From NCBI GenBank assembly GCA_905235655.1, contig CAJOMA010000002.1, positions 1 through 44,056 of the forward strand: a stretch of 44,056 nt of DNA. Reading direction: 5' to 3'. A program made the position numbers and the translations under genes. Below, piece after piece: positions 24,504 to 31,948 of this stretch (the stretch's first letter is position 1; each line of letters starts with the position of its first letter). The notes beneath the pieces were generated by a model that had not been told where the DNA came from, ran no database searches, and saw only the letters and a program-made list of their open reading frames with translations. This stretch comes from an uncultured Oscillospiraceae bacterium. GTDB lineage: Bacteria > Bacillota > Clostridia > Oscillospirales > Oscillospiraceae.

Positions 24504-25793
24504 TCAAGCCCAGACGAACCAGATATACAGATAGCCGGTCAGGACTGCGACGAGGGTAAACGGCAGGCCGATACGGAAGAACTGCTTGTTCTGCACCTCG
24601 TAGCCGTTTTTGCGCAGGATGCCGATGGCGGCGATGTTCGCCGACGCGCCGATCGGCGTGATGTTGCCGCCCAGCGTCGCGCCTGTCAGCAGGCCGAAAT
24701 ACAGGACGTAGGGCGCGATGCCCATCGAAAGCGCAATGCTCTGCACCACGGGCAGCATTGTCGCAACATAGGGGATATTGTCGATGAACGCGGACAGCAG
24801 GACGGATATCCAGACAATGATCGTGTAGATCACGAACAGGTTACCGCCGCCGAGGGAAACCATCTTCTCCGCCAGCAGATCGAGCACGCCCGCCTTTTCC
24901 ACGCCCTTGATGATGATAAACAGCGACGCAAGCAGCAGCAGGGTGCGGTAGTCAATATCGCGGAAAGATGCCGCGACCTTGGAAAAGCCCTTGTTTCTTA
25001 TGAACGAATACAGCGCAGTCACGGCAAAAATTGCGAGGCAGATGATACCGTTGATTGTCTCCGGCATATTCGGCAGGAAGGAGGCGACGATCAGAAGGAC
25101 GATGTTCAGGGTCAGCAGGATGGACGGCACGACGTCCTCCACCTTGGAGGAAACGGAGATATCCACCTTCTGCCGCTGCTTGCGGAAGATGAACATAATC
25201 ACCGGCACCGTCGCCAGCGCACCGAGCTCCACCGCCCAGAAAATGCTCATTTTCCCGTGGAACACAAAGAAATCAAGGAAATTCATATCGGCATAGCCGC
25301 CGAGCATGATCGAGGTCGTGTCGCCCACCAGCGTCGCCGCGCCCTGCAGATTGGACGAGACGGAAATGCAGATCAGCATGTCCACCGGCGAAATCTTGAG
25401 CTGCTTTGCTACCGCCAGTCCGATCGGCGCGATCATCAGCACGGTCGCCACGTTGTCCATGAACGCGGAGATGAAGCCGGAGAACAGGGATAGCAGCACC
25501 ACAACCCACATGGTATTCGGCGCGGCGCGTAAAAGCTTCTCCGCCATGACGTCCGGCATTTTCGACTCGATGAAGAAATAGACCGTTCCCATTGTGCCGA
25601 ACAGCATCATCAGAACGTTCCAGTTGATCGCGCCACCCGCGTCCTTCAGCGCGGCAAGCACACCGCCGTCCGCGCTCACGCAGCCCCAGAGGAGGAAGAA
25701 CACCGCAGACGCCGCCGCCACCCAATGCCGCACCTTCGGCAGGGCGATCATCAAAACGTAGGTCACCGCAAAAGCGATCACAGGCACTAACAT
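24504..25793 (-). CDS. ArsB/NhaD/SLC13-type ion transporter under a yybP-ykoY riboswitch
   Basis: A 429-residue polytopic protein of the ion transporter superfamily with two inverted halves. The first half has FMDNVATVLMIAPIGLAVAKQ near residue 107 and LVGDTTSIMLGGYADMNFLDFF near residue 151; the second has AFIDNIPYVATMLPVVQSIA near residue 338 and GATLGGNITPIGASANIAAIGI near residue 377, matching ArsB/NhaD/CitM proteins. These exchange anions, Na+ or organic acids across the membrane. The start MLVPVIAF has AAGGAG 7 nt upstream; a longer frame would run into the riboswitch. Because the leader senses Mn2+, a role in metal homeostasis is inferred. Confidence 0.87.
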   Translation of the reverse strand: MLVPVIAFAVTYVLMIALPKVRHWVAAASAVFFLLWGCVSADGGVLAALKDAGGAINWNVLMMLFGTMGTVYFFIESKMPDVMAEKLLRAAPNTMWVVVLLSLFSGFISAFMDNVATVLMIAPIGLAVAKQLKISPVDMLICISVSSNLQGAATLVGDTTSIMLGGYADMNFLDFFVFHGKMSIFWAVELGALATVPVIMFIFRKQRQKVDISVSSKVEDVVPSILLTLNIVLLIVASFLPNMPETINGIICLAIFAVTALYSFIRNKGFSKVAASFRDIDYRTLLLLASLFIIIKGVEKAGVLDLLAEKMVSLGGGNLFVIYTIIVWISVLLSAFIDNIPYVATMLPVVQSIALSMGIAPYVLYFGLLTGATLGGNITPIGASANIAAIGILRKNGYEVQNKQFFRIGLPFTLVAVLTGYLYIWFVWA

Positions 25794-25811
25794 AGAATTT
25801 CTCCTTCTGCG

Positions 25812-25932
25812 CAAAAATAGAGAGACCTTCAGCACCGTGTGCTAAAAGTCTCGTTCCTGAAAAGCAGGCGCATGACCACCGGCTTGCGCCGGGCGATTGT
25901 TGACCATGCGAGATAACTACTCCCCTTTAGTT
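25812..25932 (-). promoter_or_regulatory. yybP-ykoY (manganese) riboswitch
   Basis: Read on the minus strand, the leader carries the family hallmark AAAGGGGAGTAG, a GCATG/CATGC stem with GGTCAACA and an inner CCGGC-GCAA-GCCGG hairpin, then CGAGACTTTTAGC. The 5' CTAAAG can pair with the 3' CTTTTAG as helix P1. The alternative is a strong hairpin (GAGACTTTTAGCAC with GTGCTGAAGGTCTC) followed by TCTATTTTT, a terminator. Metal binding, which stabilises P1, would therefore free transcription of the permease: an ON switch. In known members the ligand is Mn2+. Confidence 0.88.
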
Positions 25933-25937
25933 CCTTC

Positions 25938-25966
25938 ATTATATTGGAGTTTTCGGGGTTTGTCAA
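25938..25966 (-). promoter_or_regulatory. Consensus promoter of the riboswitch-permease gene
   Basis: Perfect TTGACA (25966-25961), 17-nt spacer and perfect TATAAT (25943-25938) on the minus strand. RNA would start near 25931, immediately before the riboswitch core. Confidence 0.92.
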
Positions 25967-25968
25967 CC

Positions 25969-26004
25969 TAAAAATTCCTGCCCCGCAACAGCAAGGGCAG
26001 GAAT
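25969..26004 (-). terminator. Terminator of the aldo/keto reductase operon
   Basis: Arms ATTCCTGCCC (25974-25983) and GGGCAGGAAT (25995-26004) with an 11-nt loop; on the minus strand the stem is followed by TTTTTAGG. It ends two bases before the permease -35 box. Confidence 0.85.
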
Positions 26005-26008
26005 CGTC

Positions 26009-27187
26009 TTATCCGTTTTTCAGCGCCTTTGCCGCTTCTTCGCGCTCGCGGCAGATCGCCGTCCAGTCGGGCAGCGTCTTCATGATTTCGGCAAAATCCT
26101 GCATCGCGCCCGGGATGTCGATTTTCTGCGGGCAGATTTCCGCGCAGGCGCCGCAGCCGACGCACGCCGTGGGGCGCTGTTCCTCCGGCAGGCTGTCCAG
26201 CCGCATGCCGACGGTGAAGCTCGGCGCGAATTTCGCGTCGTTATAGGACGCGAGGAGCGTGGGGATATCCAGCCCCATCGGGCAGCCGTCGCAGCAGTAG
26301 CGGCAGCCGGTGCAGGGCACGCAGCGCGTCAAGCAGTCCGCGATGTCGGCAAGCGTCCTGCGTTCTACGTCGTTCAGCGGCTTTTCCTCGCTGAGCGTGC
26401 GGACGTTCTCCTGCATCTGCGCAAGACTCGACATGCCGCTCAGGATGACCTTGACCTGCGGAATCTCCGCGAGCCATCGGAAGCACCACGCAGCGGGGCT
26501 TTCGTCCGGGCGGAGTTTTTTCAGTGCGTCCTCCGCCGCCTGCGGAAGCGAAGCAAGCTTTCCGCCGCGCACCGGCTCCATGACCCAGATCGGAATATTA
26601 TGCTCCGTTAGAATATCGACTTTTGTTTTCGCGTCCTGCAGCGTCCAGTCCAGATAGTTGAGCTGAATCTGGCAGAATTCCATGAGCTCGCCGTAACGGT
26701 CGAGGAATTCGCACAGGCATTCGATGCCCGCGTGGCTGGAAAAGCCGAGATGACGGATTCGTCCGAGCCGTTTTTGCTCAGCGAAATAGTCGATGATGCC
26801 CCACTTCGGGTCGGTGTAGACCCCGTAAGACTTTTCGCAGACGTTGTGCAGCAGATAGAAATCAAAATAGTCCACGCCGCACTTTCGGAGCTGATCCTCA
26901 AAGGTCGCAGCGGGGTCATAGGACGCGCTGATCTGGTGACCGGGATACTTGTCGGCAAGATAGAAGCTCTCACGCGGATACGCGCGTAGCGCCTCGCCGA
27001 TGACGATCTCGGACTTTCCGCCATGATAGGGATAGGCGGTGTCGAAATAGTTGACGCCGTTTTCAATGGAGAAGCGCACCATTTCCGCGGTCTTTTCCTC
27101 GTCGATCTCGCCGTCCGTCTGCGGCAGGCGCATCGTGCCGAAGCCGAGCTTCGACAGCTTCAGGTCTTGGAACTCAGAGTACAGCAT
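26009..27187 (-). CDS. Aldo/keto reductase with C-terminal 4Fe-4S ferredoxin-like domain
   Basis: A 392-residue protein. The AKR barrel covers residues 1-280: LGFGTMRLPQTDG, NYFDTAYPYHGGKSE with the catalytic Asp and Tyr near residue 46, and YLLHNVCEKSYG near residue 110. Residues 285-370 hold cysteine clusters: CVPCTGCRYCCDGCP and TACVGCGACAEICPQKIDIP, enough ligands for two 4Fe-4S clusters. Such AKRs are common in anaerobes and probably pass electrons between ferredoxin and a carbonyl substrate. The start MLYSEF has GGAGGGGGAG upstream and overlaps the exoribonuclease gene by 14 nt. Confidence 0.9.
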   Translation of the reverse strand: MLYSEFQDLKLSKLGFGTMRLPQTDGEIDEEKTAEMVRFSIENGVNYFDTAYPYHGGKSEIVIGEALRAYPRESFYLADKYPGHQISASYDPAATFEDQLRKCGVDYFDFYLLHNVCEKSYGVYTDPKWGIIDYFAEQKRLGRIRHLGFSSHAGIECLCEFLDRYGELMEFCQIQLNYLDWTLQDAKTKVDILTEHNIPIWVMEPVRGGKLASLPQAAEDALKKLRPDESPAAWCFRWLAEIPQVKVILSGMSSLAQMQENVRTLSEEKPLNDVERRTLADIADCLTRCVPCTGCRYCCDGCPMGLDIPTLLASYNDAKFAPSFTVGMRLDSLPEEQRPTACVGCGACAEICPQKIDIPGAMQDFAEIMKTLPDWTAICREREEAAKALKNG

Positions 27188-28145
27188 GCGAATCTCCCCC
27201 TCCGTGATGATAAATTGTCTTATCCAGCGCGAAAATGCGCTGGCTGAACTTCCCCTCCGGCACGGACGCAAGCGCCTCGCGGTAAATCTCCATGCGGCTG
27301 TCAATCAGGTCGATCAGTGACAGCAGCTCGCTTTCGGCGCACTGCGGACGCACGACTGCGCCGAATTCCGGCTCGCCGTGATGGGAAAGGATCATGTGCT
27401 GCAGCAGGACGGACTTCTCCTCCGGGACGTGCAGCTGCTTCGCAATTTCAGCGATTTCCTGCGCGCCCATCGCCAGATGGCCGAGCAGCTTGCCCTTGGT
27501 CGAATACTCCGTGACCAGACCGAGCTCTGAGAAGGTAAACTCCTCCTCCTTGGCGAAATCGTGCAGGAGCGTACCTGCCAGAAGCAGGTCGCGATCGACC
27601 GCGTCGGCGTAGAGCTCGGCGAGATGATCGGCAATTTTCATCATATTCCCCGTGTGCATCAGAAGGCCCTTCAGGAAGCTGTGATGCACGCTTTTGGCTG
27701 CGGGAATGGAGCGGAACGCCTCCAAATGCCGCGCAAGCATTTCCGTGCAGATCGCGCGGTAGTCGTCGTCGCGCAGCGAGGCGACCATGGTCTCCACCGA
27801 GGAAAGCATTTCCTCCGCGTCCATCGGCGCGACCGGAATGATCGCGGAAAGCTCGTAGGGGTCCGTTTTCTGCGCCAGACGAATCCGCTCGACGGAGAGC
27901 TGCGATGCGCCGCGAAACGCCTGCACCGTTCCGCGAATCTTGACGACGCTCCCCTCATCCGCAGCGCCGATCGGGCCGGGATAGTTCCAGACCTTCGTTT
28001 CGATCGAGCCGCTGACGTCGGAAAGCACCGCGTTGAGATACTGGCTGCCGCTGGTCGAGGTCTTGGACGCCGCGGCCTTGAGCAGATAGAATCCCTCCAC
28101 CGCGTCGCCGGGCGTCATGTCCGAAATTCGCTTGTTATACTCCAT
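27174..28145 (-). CDS. yhaM: YhaM-like 3'-5' exoribonuclease (OB fold plus HD domain)
   Basis: A 323-residue protein. Residues 10-95 form an OB-type nucleic-acid-binding fold (GFYLLKAAASKTSTSGSQYLNAVLSDVSG), residues 150-290 an HD hydrolase domain with VHHSFLKGLLMHTGNMMKIADHL, LLAGTLLHDFAKEEEF and LQHMILSHHGEPEFGA as metal-binding His/Asp motifs. This is the architecture of YhaM/CbfA, a single-strand-specific exonuclease. The ATG at 28145 has AGGAGG 7 nt upstream. It lies 11 nt after the stop of another HD-domain gene. Confidence 0.88.
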   Translation of the reverse strand: MEYNKRISDMTPGDAVEGFYLLKAAASKTSTSGSQYLNAVLSDVSGSIETKVWNYPGPIGAADEGSVVKIRGTVQAFRGASQLSVERIRLAQKTDPYELSAIIPVAPMDAEEMLSSVETMVASLRDDDYRAICTEMLARHLEAFRSIPAAKSVHHSFLKGLLMHTGNMMKIADHLAELYADAVDRDLLLAGTLLHDFAKEEEFTFSELGLVTEYSTKGKLLGHLAMGAQEIAEIAKQLHVPEEKSVLLQHMILSHHGEPEFGAVVRPQCAESELLSLIDLIDSRMEIYREALASVPEGKFSQRIFALDKTIYHHGGGDSHAVL

Positions 28146-28156
28146 ACCGTTGCCTC

Positions 28157-29146
28157 CTATCTGCCGCAGACCCAATAGTCCTGCGGCGAGTGCAGAAATC
28201 TCATTAGCTCTTCCCTGAACGCGGGATAGCAGGCGGACGTTCTTCCTCTGCCGAGGATCAGCGGATCAATGCGCCGCTTCTTCGCGGGGATCATGCGCCA
28301 GTCGCCCTCGTTTCCCGGCCGGTCGCCGGTCAGAATCTCCCGATAGGCGCAGAAGGCTTCCCATCTGCGCGAGAATTCCGCGTCAGCGCGCAGGCGCGCG
28401 AGCGCCTGCGGCTCCGTGCGGTACAGATCGCGCTCGCTCAGAACGCCTTTTCGAATGGCGTCGCCGAGCAGCTCCGAGAGCATTTGCATGGCGTAGCGAT
28501 CCTCGTCGGAGACGTAGACCTCGGCGCAGCGCAGCGCACCGCGCGCAAACGCCAGCGCCTTTTCCCCGCTGCGGAAGGTCAGCTCGGGCGCGCCGTCCTC
28601 ATTTTGCCCGACAGAGAGATCGTCATACAGCGCTTGCACCGTCTTTAGATCGGCAAAGCCGAACTGCACGAGGTTGCCGAGCGTGTATTCCAGACGGTCG
28701 GCGGAAAGCCGCGGCGCGTCGTTGTCCGCGACGGGATAGCGGTGATAATCGCACACGTCCTGCGTCGTCAGTCCAAGCGACCGCAGCAGGCTCTGAAGCT
28801 CCGGTGAGCCGTCGATCAGCTCCGTCGTTCCGTCCTCTGTCGATTCCTGCGTCATGTAATCGCCGCGCAGGAAGTCGACGACGTGGGAAAACGCGGGCGT
28901 AGCGACGTCGTGGAGCAGTCCCGCGAGTGCCTGCGCAGGCGAGGCGGTAAAGCGCCAGACGATCAGCCCGACGCCGAGGCTGTGATCAAAGCGGGAGTAT
29001 TTGGTGCAGCGGTCAAAGCGCGCAAACGCGGTGTATTCGCAGCCGCAGTTCATTCCGACCTCCCGAAGCCGCTGCATCGGCGGCGTATCCGCCGCTTTTT
29101 GCAAAAATGCCGGAATCTCCGGATGATATATCGTGTAAACTTCCAT
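28157..29146 (-). CDS. HD-domain phosphohydrolase
   Basis: A 329-residue protein of the HD superfamily. FDRCTKYSRFDHSLGVGLIVWRF near residue 53 supplies the first metal His, LAGLLHDVATPAFSHVVDFLRG near residue 85 the HD pair and a further His, and ADRLEYTLGNLVQFG near residue 163 the distal Asp. This is the arrangement of dGTPase-like and related nucleotide hydrolases, but allosteric-domain features are not evident. The start MEVYTIYHPEIP follows CCGGAG. It is probably the first gene of the AKR/YhaM cluster. Substrate is unknown. Confidence 0.8.
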   Translation of the reverse strand: MEVYTIYHPEIPAFLQKAADTPPMQRLREVGMNCGCEYTAFARFDRCTKYSRFDHSLGVGLIVWRFTASPAQALAGLLHDVATPAFSHVVDFLRGDYMTQESTEDGTTELIDGSPELQSLLRSLGLTTQDVCDYHRYPVADNDAPRLSADRLEYTLGNLVQFGFADLKTVQALYDDLSVGQNEDGAPELTFRSGEKALAFARGALRCAEVYVSDEDRYAMQMLSELLGDAIRKGVLSERDLYRTEPQALARLRADAEFSRRWEAFCAYREILTGDRPGNEGDWRMIPAKKRRIDPLILGRGRTSACYPAFREELMRFLHSPQDYWVCGR

Positions 29147-29163
29147 TTTTCTCCGGTTTAAGC

Positions 29164-29194
29164 AAAGTGTCTGCCAAAAGCAGGCAGACACTTT
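29164..29194. terminator. Terminator-like hairpin between HD gene and secreted-protein gene
   Basis: AAAGTGTCTGCC (29164-29175) and GGCAGACACTTT (29183-29194) form a 12-bp perfect stem with a 7-nt loop. It is 14 nt after the stop of the minus-strand Thr/Glu/Pro-rich gene. The U run is short, so strength is uncertain. Confidence 0.65.
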
Positions 29195-29208
29195 AGGCTG
29201 TCAATCTG

Positions 29209-29871
29209 TCAGCGGGTCACCGTGCCGGACGCCGTCACCTGCTCCAGCGGCGTATCGCTGTAGGTGCCGCGGAAATCCCACGCCACGTCGACGTTCGCCG
29301 AATCGCCGCTCATCTCCATCGTGCAGCTTGCAAGCAGATGGGTCGTCTTCCCGCCGGACCACGTCACATCCGCGCTGTCAAAGGACTTGGTAACGCCGTC
29401 CATCGTGATATGGACGCCGTCCATGCGCGAGCCGACGTTGATGCTGAAGGAGCTGATGGAAACGTCAAAGCGAACCATCTTCGTGCCGTCGGAGGACGCA
29501 TAGGTCGTCCAGTCGACGATCAGCTCCAGACCCGTGCCGGTGCTGGAGGTGAACTGGCCGGAATTCGTCTTCTCGCCGTCGATCGGCGCGGCTGTTTCCG
29601 TCGCTTCCTCCGTCGCTTCGGTCGGCTCGGTCGGCGCTTGGGTCGGCTCCGTCAATTCGGTCGCTTCGGTCGCCTCGGTCTGCTTTTCGTCGGTCTGCGT
29701 CGGCGCTTCCGTCCGCTCCGTCGGTTCGGTCGCTTCCGTGGGCTGTTCGGTTTGTACGGTACTGAGCTCGGTCGACTCCTTCGACGCCTTGTTCTCGCGA
29801 ATCATAAAGAATGCCAAAAGACCGACAAGAATTGCCAGCACAATCGCCAGCGCAATAATAATCTTATTCAT
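29209..29871 (-). CDS. Membrane-anchored or secreted protein with Thr/Glu/Pro-rich linker
   Basis: A 220-residue protein of unknown function. Residues 2-23 form a signal or anchor helix (KIIIALAIVLAILVGLLAFFM), residues 35-100 are a low-complexity linker made of repeated TEPTEAT-type units, and residues 105-220 form a beta-rich domain (GLELIVDWTTYASSDGTKMVRFDVSISSFSINVG) probably outside the cell. No cysteine is present in the lipobox position. The start follows GGAGG closely. Similar linkers join the membrane and catalytic parts of the LTA-synthase-like protein in this window, so the genome uses this type of spacer repeatedly. Confidence 0.8.
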   Translation of the reverse strand: MNKIIIALAIVLAILVGLLAFFMIRENKASKESTELSTVQTEQPTEATEPTERTEAPTQTDEKQTEATEATELTEPTQAPTEPTEATEEATETAAPIDGEKTNSGQFTSSTGTGLELIVDWTTYASSDGTKMVRFDVSISSFSINVGSRMDGVHITMDGVTKSFDSADVTWSGGKTTHLLASCTMEMSGDSANVDVAWDFRGTYSDTPLEQVTASGTVTR

Positions 29872-29903
29872 GGTACCTCCTTGCGTATTTCTCAATTGCG
29901 TTT

Positions 29904-29932
29904 ATTATACAACGAAATCCTGTGAATTTCCA
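29904..29932 (-). promoter_or_regulatory. Probable promoter of the Thr/Glu/Pro-rich protein gene
   Basis: On the minus strand TGGAAA (29932-29927), 17-nt spacer, TATAAT (29909-29904). The -10 is perfect, the -35 matches at four of six positions. Confidence 0.6.
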
Positions 29933-30024
29933 CCACATTTTACATTTTTCTTTCAAAGACCGCGCTTAGCAGATTTTTTCGACGAAAAACGGAAAATCAT
30001 CTCGCAAAACAGCGAAAAAAGCGT

Positions 30025-30030
30025 TATAAT
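30025..30030 (+). promoter_or_regulatory. Probable -10 box of the polysaccharide deacetylase gene
   Basis: A perfect TATAAT lies 30 nt before the ATG. The hexamer 17 nt upstream (TCGCAA at 30002-30007) is a poor -35 match. Confidence 0.45.
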
Positions 30031-30060
30031 AATACAAAACGAGCGCGGAGGCAATCGTCT

Positions 30061-31500
30061 ATGGGAAAATTTGAAAAGAAAAAGCGCAGGCGCCTGCTCT
30101 GGATCATTCCGCTTGCCTTGATCGCCGCCGCAGCGGTCTTTTGCTTTGTAATCAACCGCTGGCGCGTCACGGTTTCGCTGAACGGCAGAGAGGAAGTAAC
30201 GGTCGAATGCGGCACGCAGTACATCGACGAAGGCGCGGTCGCCTGCTTTGGCGGAACGATCTTCCCCGCCGAGCTCAAGGCGCTTGACGTTGCGGCGGAA
30301 AACCGCGTCGACGCGGCGACGCCCGGCGATTATTCCATCGTCTACACCGCGGACTACCTGATGTTCCGCGGCAGCGCGGAGCGCACCGTGCACGTCGTCG
30401 ATACGACGCTGCCGGAGCTGACGCTGCTGGGCGAGCTTGTCTGCTATGATCTGCCCGAGCTTCCGTTTACCGAACCGGGCTACACCGCGCGGGACAACGT
30501 CGACGGCGATATCACCGGCAAAGTCGTCTGTGAGGAGATTGACGGAGCGCTGGTCTACACCGTCTCCGATTCCTCCGGCAACACCGCGCAGGCGACGCGG
30601 GGGCTTCTCCGAACGGACACGGTCGCGCCGGAGATCACACTGAAGGGCGGCAATGAGATTGACCTGAACGCAGGCATTCCCTATGAGGAGCCCGGCTTTT
30701 CCTGCCTTGACGACAGCGCGGGCGATATCACCGACCGCGTCACCGTCAGCGGCGAGGTCGACTGCTACCACAAAGGAGCCTACGAGCTCACCTATACCGC
30801 AGAGGATGATTACCACAACATAACCACCGTCACGCGCACCGTCAACTTCGTGCCCGTGCCTCAGCCGGACAAGGTCGATCCCGGCGACAAGGTCATCTAT
30901 CTGACCTTTGACGACGGACCGGGGCCGTACACCGAACAGCTTCTGGACGTTCTGGACGCGTACAACGTCAAGGCGACCTTCTTCGTCGTGGACACCGCCT
31001 ATTCCGATCTGATCGCGGAGGAATTCGCCCGCGGCCACAGCATCGGCATCCATACCGCGACGCACAACTACGATCTGATCTATTCCAGCGAGGAAGCCTA
31101 CTTTGCAGACCTCCAGCACATGCAGAATCTGATCGTCAGCCTGACCGGACAGCGCACCACGCTGGTACGCTTCCCCGGCGGCAGCTCCAACACCGTCAGC
31201 AAGTTCAACCCCGGTATTATGACCACCCTCGCGGCCGATCTGACGGACATGGGCTACCAGTATTTTGACTGGAACGTCAGCAGCGGCGACGCCGGCGAAA
31301 CGACCGAGACCCAGCGGGTCTTCGAGAACGTGATCAGCGGCGTGCAGTGGCAGAACATTTCCATCGTCCTGCAGCACGATATCAAGGGCTTCAGCGTGGC
31401 GGCGGTCGAGCAGATCATCATATGGGGACTGAACAACGGCTATACCTTCCTCCCCCTCGATTCCACCAGCCCAACCTCGCACCACCGAATCGCGAACTGA
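30061..31500 (+). CDS. Membrane-anchored polysaccharide deacetylase with Ig-like domains
   Basis: A 479-residue cell-surface protein. A basic start and one membrane helix (residues 12-32) are followed by about three Ig-like/DUF5011-type domains (35-270: VECGTQYIDEGAVACFGG, LPFTEPGYTARDNVDGDITG, GIPYEEPGFSCLDDSAGDITD) and a NodB carbohydrate esterase family 4 domain (275-475). The catalytic motifs are YLTFDDGPGPYT, HTATHNY with two metal-binding His, and RFPGGSSN. It likely removes acetyl groups from peptidoglycan or another surface glycan, changing lysozyme sensitivity. Start chosen at the ATG after GGAGG. Confidence 0.92.
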   Translation: MGKFEKKKRRRLLWIIPLALIAAAAVFCFVINRWRVTVSLNGREEVTVECGTQYIDEGAVACFGGTIFPAELKALDVAAENRVDAATPGDYSIVYTADYLMFRGSAERTVHVVDTTLPELTLLGELVCYDLPELPFTEPGYTARDNVDGDITGKVVCEEIDGALVYTVSDSSGNTAQATRGLLRTDTVAPEITLKGGNEIDLNAGIPYEEPGFSCLDDSAGDITDRVTVSGEVDCYHKGAYELTYTAEDDYHNITTVTRTVNFVPVPQPDKVDPGDKVIYLTFDDGPGPYTEQLLDVLDAYNVKATFFVVDTAYSDLIAEEFARGHSIGIHTATHNYDLIYSSEEAYFADLQHMQNLIVSLTGQRTTLVRFPGGSSNTVSKFNPGIMTTLAADLTDMGYQYFDWNVSSGDAGETTETQRVFENVISGVQWQNISIVLQHDIKGFSVAAVEQIIIWGLNNGYTFLPLDSTSPTSHHRIAN

Positions 31501-31540
31501 TATAATTAAAGTTTTAATTGAATTTTAGTTTCATAAATAA

Positions 31541-31588
31541 CAAGCTGAAACGCGGCGAAAAGCTTCCAACGTTTCAGCTTGTTTTTTT
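31541..31588. terminator. Bidirectional terminator between deacetylase and DUF1667 genes
   Basis: CAAGCTGAAACG (31541-31552) and CGTTTCAGCTTG (31570-31581) make a 12-bp perfect stem with a 17-nt loop, followed on the plus strand by TTTTTTT. On the minus strand it is followed by TTATTT, so it may serve both convergent genes. Confidence 0.85.
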
Positions 31589-31590
31589 CT

Positions 31591-31947
31591 TTACTTTTGG
31601 GGCACGTTTTTCGTTGCGATCAGGGCGACGCCGGTGCCGGCGACGTCCGGCAGGACGATATCCCCGATCTCAACGGGCGCTTCGACGCAAACCGCCTTGA
31701 TCTGCTCCATGCAGGCGGCGATCTTGTCTTTGGGAATATCGGTCTGCGTGCGGACGGAAAGGCGATTGACCGTGCCGCCGCGGATCGCCACGGTAGAGGT
31801 CACCGTGCGCTTCGGGCAAAGGACTTCATTCCTGGCGTAAGTTTCGCCGCGCGGGCAGGTGTTGCCCTCCACGCGGAGCGTTCCGTCCTCTTCAAACACG
31901 CGCAGGCTGCACCCGAGCGGGCAGCCGATACAGGTCAGTTCTCTCAT
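31591..31947 (-). CDS. DUF1667 protein, cysteine-rich partner of glycerol-3-phosphate oxidation proteins
   Basis: A 118-residue protein. The N-terminus MRELTCIGCPLGCSLRV contains CxxCxxxC and a further Cys in GNTCPRGETYARNEVLCPKR, likely ligands for an iron-sulfur cluster. The rest, VEIGDIVLPDVAGTGVALIATKN, matches the DUF1667 tail. In Clostridia this small protein is commonly encoded after GlpA- and GlpB-like flavoproteins, as here, and may pass electrons from them. It begins 1 nt after the stop of the GlpB-like gene. Confidence 0.85.
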   Translation of the reverse strand: MRELTCIGCPLGCSLRVFEEDGTLRVEGNTCPRGETYARNEVLCPKRTVTSTVAIRGGTVNRLSVRTQTDIPKDKIAACMEQIKAVCVEAPVEIGDIVLPDVAGTGVALIATKNVPQK

Positions 31948-31948
31948 C

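Noticed and set aside
29953-31485. Open frame of 510 codons on the minus strand
   Set aside because: Antisense to the polysaccharide deacetylase with its clear NodB motifs; no recognisable domain and no ribosome binding site in the antisense frame.
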